Position numbers and translations under genes: made by a program
The notes under the pieces: model-generated
Told to the model about the DNA's origin: nothing
Database searches by the model: none
The model's input: only the letters and a program-made list of their open reading frames with translations
Shown: positions 8,034 to 13,025 of the stretch, one piece after another
Position numbering within the stretch: the first letter of the stretch is position 1
Layout of the letters: every line of letters starts with the position of its first letter
NCBI GenBank assembly: GCA_026986085.1
Contig: JALSPE010000064.1
Location: 1-13,025 of the forward strand
Source: Campylobacteraceae bacterium
GTDB lineage: Bacteria > Campylobacterota > Campylobacteria > Campylobacterales > Sulfurovaceae
Direction of reading: 5' to 3'
Length of the DNA stretch: 13,025 nucleotides

Positions 8034-8879
8034 ATGACACTAATAGATGGTAAAAAATTATCAAATAAGATAGAAGATGAGATATCTAAAGAGGTAGAAT
8101 CTCTAAAGCCAAAGGGTATTGTTCCAGGACTTGCAGTTATTTTAGTAGGTGATGATCCAGCAAGTCATACATATGTATCTATGAAAGAGAAATCATGCAA
8201 AAAAGTAGGTTTCTACTCTATTGTTCATAAAATGCCTGATACAATTACCCAAGATGAGATAATAGAGACTATAGAGATGATGAACAATAATCCAAGAATA
8301 GATGGGATTTTAGTTCAACTTCCTCTACCAAAGCATATAGATACAACAAAAATTTTAGAAGTAATTGATCCTAAAAAAGATGTAGATGGCTTTCACCCTT
8401 ACAATATGGGGCGCTTAGTAGAAGGTTTAGATGCCTTTGCACCCTGCACCCCACTAGGTGTTATGGAGATGTTTAAAGAGTATAAAATAGATTTAGAAGG
8501 AAAAGATATCTGTGTTGTAGGAGCAAGTAATATAGTTGGAAAGCCAATGGCAGCCTTGCTTTTAAATGCAAATGCTACGGTAACAGTTACCCATATATAT
8601 ACAAAAGATTTATCTTCACATACAAAAAAAGCAGATATAGTAATTGTTGGTGTTGGAGTTCCTAGCTTAATTAAAGAAGATATGGTAAAAGATGAAGCTA
8701 TAGTAATAGATATAGGTATTAACAAGCTCGAGAGTGGCAAATTAGTCGGAGATGCAGATTTTGAAACTCTTTCAAAAAAATGCTCATATATTACACCAGT
8801 TCCAGGAGGTGTTGGTCCTATGACAATAGCCATGCTTCTTAAAAATACACTAAAAGCTGCCCAAAGAAGAGTAAAATGA
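8034..8879 (+). CDS. folD: Bifunctional methylenetetrahydrofolate dehydrogenase / methenyltetrahydrofolate cyclohydrolase
   Basis: FolD interconverts 5,10-methylene-, 5,10-methenyl- and 10-formyl-tetrahydrofolate, supplying one-carbon units for purines and formylmethionine. The 281 residues are the normal length. Motifs in order: SHTYVSMKEKSCKKVG with the active-site Tyr47 and Lys51, GILVQLPLP, DVDGFHPYNMGRL, CTPLGVMEM, the dinucleotide-binding VVGASNIVGKPMA, and the C-terminal ITPVPGGVGPMTIAML. A segment that commonly begins VCHS reads VTHIYTKDL here, a mild variation. The ATG is supported by AAAGGG five bases upstream and by the nearby promoter. It is the first gene of a four-gene operon and its stop overlaps the lepB start as ATGA. 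Confidence 0.97.
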   Translation: MTLIDGKKLSNKIEDEISKEVESLKPKGIVPGLAVILVGDDPASHTYVSMKEKSCKKVGFYSIVHKMPDTITQDEIIETIEMMNNNPRIDGILVQLPLPKHIDTTKILEVIDPKKDVDGFHPYNMGRLVEGLDAFAPCTPLGVMEMFKEYKIDLEGKDICVVGASNIVGKPMAALLLNANATVTVTHIYTKDLSSHTKKADIVIVGVGVPSLIKEDMVKDEAIVIDIGINKLESGKLVGDADFETLSKKCSYITPVPGGVGPMTIAMLLKNTLKAAQRRVK

Positions 8880-9841
8880 AAAAATTTTTAACTAAACTAT
8901 ATAACTTTACTACAAGTTGGACTGGAACAATTATAATAGTTTTACTACTGGTATTTTTTGGTTTTCAATCTTTTGTAATTCCAAGTGGTTCAATGAAAAG
9001 AACTCTACTTGTAGGAGATTTTCTATTTGCTAAAAAATTTAGTTACGGCATAAGCATACCTGAACTTCCTATAATCGGGTTAAAAATATTGCCCGATATA
9101 AATGGCAATGGACACTTAATAGAAGGAGATAGACCAAAAAGAGAAGATATTGTAATATTTTATGTCCCTACAAACAAAAAGCAACACTTTGTAAAAAGAT
9201 GCGTTGCTGTTGGTGGAGATGAATTAATATATTATGATAAACATCTACTTATTCATTTTCATGAAGGAGATGAATTTATCAAAAAAAACTATCCCAAGAA
9301 AAAAATAGTAAAAGCTATGGGTAAATTGTGGGTAGTTAATCCATATAAAGATAAATATCCAGGTATTCAGTATCAGCCAGAGTATGATAGTAACTCATTT
9401 TTGCAAATGATATATAGAGGAGAAAAAGAGGTAGATATGAAACCTGTCTATATTGAAGATCTAGATGCACCAATTATTAATTATGGTATAAAGCCATTAA
9501 ATGCATTCTATAAAAAAGTTTCACCAGATCACTTCTATATGATGGGAGACAACAGAGATAACTCTGATGATAGCCGTTTTTGGGGAGAAGTTCCATACTC
9601 TCTAATTATTGGAAAACCTTGGTTTACATGGATGAGTATAGAGTTTAGAGACTACAACTGGGTAGCAAAAGGAGGAGCAAATAAAGGCAGAGACCATGCT
9701 CTACTTAAAAAAGTATGTAAAGGTAGTGATATACTATCTAAAGAGTGTGAGAAAAAGTGGAATAGATATAGATTTACTATAAGGTGGGAGAGAATGTTTA
9801 GAAATATAAGTAAAATGCAGCTAGAAGAGCCAACAAGATGA
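8876..9841 (+). CDS. lepB: Signal peptidase I
   Basis: LepB cleaves signal peptides from exported proteins at the outer face of the inner membrane. One N-terminal membrane helix (about residues 16-34) leads into IPSGSMKRTLLVGD, where Ser39 is the nucleophile. The catalytic lysine is Lys107 in HFVKRCVAVGGD, completing the Ser/Lys dyad, and box E appears as MGDNRDNSDDSRFWG. The C-terminal IRWERMF resembles other Campylobacterota LepB. At 321 residues it is longer than the shortest family members, with extra sequence between the Lys box and box E (roughly residues 115-215), as is common in periplasmic-facing enzymes of this kind. The ATG overlaps the folD stop by 4 nt, which implies translational coupling. 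Confidence 0.95.
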   Translation: MKKFLTKLYNFTTSWTGTIIIVLLLVFFGFQSFVIPSGSMKRTLLVGDFLFAKKFSYGISIPELPIIGLKILPDINGNGHLIEGDRPKREDIVIFYVPTNKKQHFVKRCVAVGGDELIYYDKHLLIHFHEGDEFIKKNYPKKKIVKAMGKLWVVNPYKDKYPGIQYQPEYDSNSFLQMIYRGEKEVDMKPVYIEDLDAPIINYGIKPLNAFYKKVSPDHFYMMGDNRDNSDDSRFWGEVPYSLIIGKPWFTWMSIEFRDYNWVAKGGANKGRDHALLKKVCKGSDILSKECEKKWNRYRFTIRWERMFRNISKMQLEEPTR

Positions 9842-10488
9842 GTGAAATAGAGATATTAAAAGTAGTTGCTTTAATATTGGCTTTAGCAATTGCTATTATA
9901 GGACATGAGATTATGCACGGATATATTGCCTATAAGTATGGTGATAATACAGCTAAAAATGCAGGAAGACTTAGTATAAACCCAATAGTGCATATTGACC
10001 CTATTGGAACTATTTTAGTTCCTGCTATCTTATACTTTTCACCTGCTAATTTTTTATTTGGATGGGCTAAGCCAGTTCCAGTAAATATGCAAACAGTAAT
10101 AAGAAATGGAGGATATGGCGCTGCAATTGCTGTTGCTCTTGCTGGTATTACATTTAATATTATATTAGCAATACTATTTGCAACTATTTATCCTCTAGTT
10201 TTAAACCCACAGAGTCTAACTTCTGCATTTTTTACTATGTTTGTAACTCAAACTATTGTGATAAATGTAGTTTTAGCAGTATTTAACCTTTGGCCCATAC
10301 CACCACTAGATGGTTCACAAGCTATACACTTTTTAGCTTTAAAATTTAAGTGGTATAAGGTAGCTCAGTTTTATGAAAAGATATATCCATATGGAATGTT
10401 TATCCTATTTGGAATACTTTTTATACCACAACTAAGTCAAATACTATTTGCTCCAGCTGGATGGATACTTAATTTAATATTACCATAG
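9838..10488 (+). CDS. Site-2 protease family (M50) membrane metalloprotease
   Basis: This is a hydrophobic protein of 216 residues with about five or six membrane segments. The zinc site is seen as HEIMH (residues 23-27) within the first membrane helix and as NLWPIPPLDGS with Asp158, the third ligand of this family. A LAG-x-x-x-N element (residues 101-107) also fits. It lacks a PDZ domain, so it belongs to the small stand-alone rhomboid-neighbour type of S2P homologues and not to RseP. The substrate is unknown. It overlaps lepB by ATGA, and the equivalent of this gene sits next to lepB in Helicobacter (from memory), so a role in clearing membrane or signal-peptide remnants is conceivable but unproven. 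Confidence 0.88.
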   Translation: MSEIEILKVVALILALAIAIIGHEIMHGYIAYKYGDNTAKNAGRLSINPIVHIDPIGTILVPAILYFSPANFLFGWAKPVPVNMQTVIRNGGYGAAIAVALAGITFNIILAILFATIYPLVLNPQSLTSAFFTMFVTQTIVINVVLAVFNLWPIPPLDGSQAIHFLALKFKWYKVAQFYEKIYPYGMFILFGILFIPQLSQILFAPAGWILNLILP

Positions 10489-10499
10489 AAGGAAAAAAA

Positions 10500-10934
10500 A
10501 TGAAATTTTATATAGCAACAGACCACGCAGGAATTAACTATAAAGATTTTGTAATCGAGCTTTTAAAAAACAAAAATATAGAAGTAGAAGATTTAGGACC
10601 ATATTCAAAAGATAGAGTAGATTACCCAGACTTTGCCCAAAAGTGTGCCAAAGCTGTAAAAGAAGATAGTGGTAGCTTTGGTATATTAATTTGTGGAACA
10701 GGAATAGGAATGAGCATAGCTGCAAATAAAGTAGATGGTATTAGAGCAGCCCTTTGCCACGATGCATACACTGCATCTATGGCAAGAGCACATAACGAAG
10801 CTCAAATATTATGTTTTGGAGAGAGAGTAGTAGGACTAGGAGTAGTAGAGAGCATAATAGATGCCTTTATAACCACACAACCAGAAGGTGGACGCCACAC
10901 TCAAAGAGTAAAAAAGATAATGGCTATCAAGTAG
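10500..10934 (+). CDS. rpiB: Ribose-5-phosphate isomerase B
   Basis: RpiB interconverts ribose-5-phosphate and ribulose-5-phosphate in the pentose phosphate pathway. The 144 residues match the RpiB/LacAB family. Diagnostic features are TDHAG (Asp8, His9), CGTGIGMSIAANK with catalytic Cys65, RAALCHDAYTASMARAHNEAQ with His98, FGERVVG, and GGRHTQRV near the C-terminus. The retained Cys and ring-opening His support RpiB over the galactose-6-phosphate isomerase LacA/LacB, for which it is often mistaken. The ATG has GAAGGA upstream and lies 11 nt after the M50 gene. The final codons and stop form the left arm of a hairpin (10929-10949). In related genomes apt often follows, but here it does not. 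Confidence 0.95.
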   Translation: MKFYIATDHAGINYKDFVIELLKNKNIEVEDLGPYSKDRVDYPDFAQKCAKAVKEDSGSFGILICGTGIGMSIAANKVDGIRAALCHDAYTASMARAHNEAQILCFGERVVGLGVVESIIDAFITTQPEGGRHTQRVKKIMAIK

Positions 10935-10960
10935 GTATATACCCTACTTAGCCTATTTTT
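10929..10960 (+). terminator. Candidate terminator after rpiB
   Basis: The perfect 7-bp stem AAGTAGG / CCTACTT (10929-10935 and 10943-10949) encloses a 7-nt loop, and a run of five T follows at 10956-10960. The gap of six bases between stem and T-run and the modest GC make it weaker than a textbook intrinsic terminator. The left arm overlaps the rpiB stop codon. Confidence 0.45.
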
Positions 10961-10997
10961 ATACATCATAAAATACACTACCTATTTGATGCTAAGT
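10946..10997 (+). repeat. Alternative long-range hairpin competing with the rpiB terminator
   Basis: ACTTAGC (10946-10952) pairs perfectly with GCTAAGT (10991-10997), and inside it ATCA (10965-10968) pairs with TGAT (10987-10990) directly next to the outer stem. The left arm shares bases 10946-10949 with the terminator stem, so the two structures exclude each other. CCTATTT also occurs twice as a direct repeat (10952-10958 and 10981-10987). In AT-rich DNA this may be chance. Confidence 0.3.
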
Positions 10998-11058
10998 TAA
11001 TTAAAAATTACTTTGGTCTCAAACTTATTCGAGTTAAAAACTCAATGTGTAGTATATA

Positions 11059-11096
11059 TGTTAAAATAGAATAAATAAAGATATTTCTGTTAAAAT
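11059..11096 (+). promoter_or_regulatory. Tandem extended -10 promoters of nadE
   Basis: TGTTAAAAT occurs twice, at 11059-11067 and 11088-11096. Each copy fits an extended -10 (TG, one base, TAAAAT). The downstream copy would start transcription near 11103, about 19 nt before the ATG. The upstream copy would start near 11074. No clear -35 box is visible for either. The rest of 10961-11121 holds only a small hairpin (GAGTT-AAA-AACTC, 11031-11043) and no gene. Confidence 0.4.
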
Positions 11097-11121
11097 TGTA
11101 AAAAAACTATTAAGGTATTAA

Positions 11122-13014
11122 ATGTTTGGAATTATTAAAGTTGCATCTTCTTCGCCAAAATTAACTCTTGCAAACCCAAAAGAGAATGCAAAAGAGATTA
11201 TATCAATAATTAAAAATGCTGATGAGAAAAATAGTGCCATCATACTATTTCCAGAGTTGGCTCTAATTGGTTATAGCGTTAATGATTTAATATTCCAAAC
11301 CACTCTTTTAGAAGCTCAATACAAAGCCCTAGAGAGAATTTTAAAAGATACAAAAGAGTTAAATATTGTATCAATTATAGGTATTGCAATAAAACATAAC
11401 TCAAGACTATACAATAGTGCAGTAGTTATTCAAAATGGCAAAATTTTAGGCGTAGTTCCAAAAAGCTACATTCCAAATAAACAAGAGTTTTATGAATTAA
11501 GACACTTCAATAGTGGAAAAAATATTAAAAATGATTATATAAATTTGCTTAATAATAAAACTCCATTTGGTGTAGATTTACTATTTAAAAAAGAGAGTGC
11601 AATCTTTGGTATAGAAATATGTGAAGATTTGTGGGCAGTTACACCACCTAGCTCTCTCTTGGCATCATCTGGTGCAAATATTATTTTTAACCCAAGTGCT
11701 AGTAACGAAATTATAGGCAAAGCTAATTATAGAGCAGAACTTGTTAAAACCCAAAGTGCCAGAGCATTATCTGCATATGTTTATGCCTCTAGCTCATTAG
11801 GAGAAAGTTCTACAGATACTATATTTAGTGGAGATTTGATAATAAGCGAATATGGAACTATACTAAAAAGAGATAAAGATATAAGCTTCAATAGCAAAGT
11901 AATATATGCAAATATAGATATAGAGAGAATATCAAATTTAAGAGTTATAGATACATCTTATAACCAATCTGATATTGGTCAATTAAGAGTAGTTGAACTA
12001 TCAACTCTTAATCAGATAGAAAAGATAGAAAGAGCCTATAATCCACACCCATTTGTCCCTAAAAATATAGATAAAAGAGAAGAGGTTTGCGAAGAGATAA
12101 GCAATATCCAAGCTTATGCCTTAATTAGAAGATTAAAACAAATAGGTATAACAAAAACAGTTATAGGCGTATCAGGAGGGTTAGACTCTACACTCGCCCT
12201 ACTCTCAATACATAAAGCATACTCTATAATGAGTTGGGATTTTAAAGATATTATAGCAGTTACAATGCCAGGTTTTGGAACAACAAGCACAACAAAAAGC
12301 AGTGCATACCAACTATGTAAAATTTTAGGCGTAACATTTAAAAGTATAGACATCACTCCTCTAGCTCTTGAAGAGTTTAAAACAATAGAGCATAGCCCAA
12401 ATGATTTAAGTGTAACTTATGAAAATGTTCAAGCAAGAGCTAGAACCTCCATATTAATGAATATGGCTAATAAAATGGGAGCAATTGTAATAGGAACAGG
12501 AGATTTAAGTGAAATAGCACTAGGGTGGAATACATACAATGGCGACCATATGAGTATGTATGCTCTAAATAGTGGCATTCCAAAAACACTAATAAAATAT
12601 CTTATAGAGTTTTATACTCACCACTCAAGTGAGTTAAAAGATGTTTTGGAGCAAATTTTAAATACTCCTATTAGCCCTGAGCTTCTTCCGCATGAAAATG
12701 ATAAAATAGAGCAAGTAACCGAAGATATTATAGGACCATATGAGCTACACGACTTCTTTTTATATCACTTTATAAGAGAGGGTTTTAGTCCCAAAAAGAT
12801 ATTAGAGATTGCAGATATAGCTTTTGATAAATATGATAAAGATACAATAAAAAAGTGGCTTAAACTATTTATAAAACGCTTCTTTACACAACAATTTAAA
12901 AGAAGTTGTATGCCAGATGGTCCAATGGTTGGAACCATTAGTCTAAGTCCTAGAGCAAATTGGAGAATGCCAAGTGATGCAGACTATAAAATATTTTTAG
13001 AAGAACTTGAGTAA
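11122..13014 (+). CDS. nadE: Glutamine-dependent NAD+ synthetase
   Basis: NadE makes NAD+ from deamido-NAD+, ATP and glutamine, the last step of NAD synthesis. This 630-residue form is a two-domain enzyme. The N-terminal nitrilase-type glutaminase has the Glu45 (FPELALIGYS), Lys114 (VPKSYIPN), Cys167 (GIEICEDLW) triad and releases ammonia. The C-terminal synthetase has the ATP-pyrophosphatase loop SGGLDS (351-356), MPGFGTT, IGTGDLSEIALGW, and ends with LSPRANWRMPSDA. All key residues are present, so it should use glutamine directly. The ATG follows AAGG by six bases. It is a single gene after a 187-bp gap, and its stop is 11 bp before the window edge. From memory, Campylobacter and Helicobacter have short (about 250-residue) ammonia-dependent NadE, so this long form is notable for the phylum. 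Confidence 0.96.
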   Translation: MFGIIKVASSSPKLTLANPKENAKEIISIIKNADEKNSAIILFPELALIGYSVNDLIFQTTLLEAQYKALERILKDTKELNIVSIIGIAIKHNSRLYNSAVVIQNGKILGVVPKSYIPNKQEFYELRHFNSGKNIKNDYINLLNNKTPFGVDLLFKKESAIFGIEICEDLWAVTPPSSLLASSGANIIFNPSASNEIIGKANYRAELVKTQSARALSAYVYASSSLGESSTDTIFSGDLIISEYGTILKRDKDISFNSKVIYANIDIERISNLRVIDTSYNQSDIGQLRVVELSTLNQIEKIERAYNPHPFVPKNIDKREEVCEEISNIQAYALIRRLKQIGITKTVIGVSGGLDSTLALLSIHKAYSIMSWDFKDIIAVTMPGFGTTSTTKSSAYQLCKILGVTFKSIDITPLALEEFKTIEHSPNDLSVTYENVQARARTSILMNMANKMGAIVIGTGDLSEIALGWNTYNGDHMSMYALNSGIPKTLIKYLIEFYTHHSSELKDVLEQILNTPISPELLPHENDKIEQVTEDIIGPYELHDFFLYHFIREGFSPKKILEIADIAFDKYDKDTIKKWLKLFIKRFFTQQFKRSCMPDGPMVGTISLSPRANWRMPSDADYKIFLEELE

Positions 13015-13025
13015 AAATAATTTTG

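Noticed and set aside
8399..8833. 144-codon minus-strand frame inside folD
   Set aside because: It is the antisense shadow of folD, whose family motifs cover the whole stretch. No homology or ribosome site was recognised.
11031..11043. GAGTT-AAA-AACTC hairpin as a terminator or operator
   Set aside because: It has a 5-bp stem with a 3-nt loop and no T-run. It is common by chance in such AT-rich DNA.

Overview
The window looks like the chromosome of a Campylobacterota (Epsilonproteobacteria) bacterium. The DNA is very AT-rich, promoters carry T-rich tracts upstream of TATAAT-like -10 boxes, and the gene order folD - lepB - membrane M50 protease - rpiB resembles, from memory, the Helicobacter pylori HP0577-HP0574 order. 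The proteins also read as that lineage. The genus cannot be fixed from the sequence alone. All eight main reading frames are intact and almost every base is assigned. Nothing here is a mobile element, CRISPR array or toxin system.

Layout. (1) Bases 1-135, minus strand: a consensus sigma-70 promoter (TTGACA, 17-bp spacer, TATAAT) followed by a leader that ends at the window edge in TGATCTTTAACA, a boxA antitermination element. This is the start of a ribosomal RNA operon whose 16S gene should lie just outside the window to the left. (2) Bases 186-7973, minus strand: a tightly packed five-gene operon, in transcription order a monoheme cytochrome c, proA, a short orphan ABC ATPase, tamA and tamB. 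Neighbours are separated by at most 3 nt or overlap by 1-4 nt, and three of the five genes use TTG or GTG starts. (3) Bases 7974-8033: a compact divergent promoter region in which the two -10 boxes overlap on opposite strands. (4) Bases 8034-10934, plus strand: the operon folD, lepB, M50 protease, rpiB, with two ATGA overlaps. (5) Bases 10935-11121: an intergenic region with a candidate terminator, an alternative competing hairpin and tandem extended -10 boxes. (6) Bases 11122-13014, plus strand: a full-length glutamine-dependent NAD+ synthetase.

How the genes work together. TamA (outer-membrane barrel with POTRA domains) and TamB (inner-membrane-anchored, periplasm-spanning protein) form the envelope translocation and assembly module, here translationally coupled. 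LepB and the M50 protease are membrane proteases. ProA (proline synthesis), FolD (one-carbon folate metabolism), RpiB (pentose phosphates) and NadE (NAD+) are housekeeping enzymes. The cytochrome c and the ABC ATPase are the least explained members.

I found no convincing novel system. The items most worth a second look are the rRNA promoter/leader at the edge directly downstream of tamB with no visible terminator between, the linkage of an orphan ABC ATPase to tamAB, the overlapping divergent promoters, the competing hairpins after rpiB, and the long glutaminase-fused NadE.
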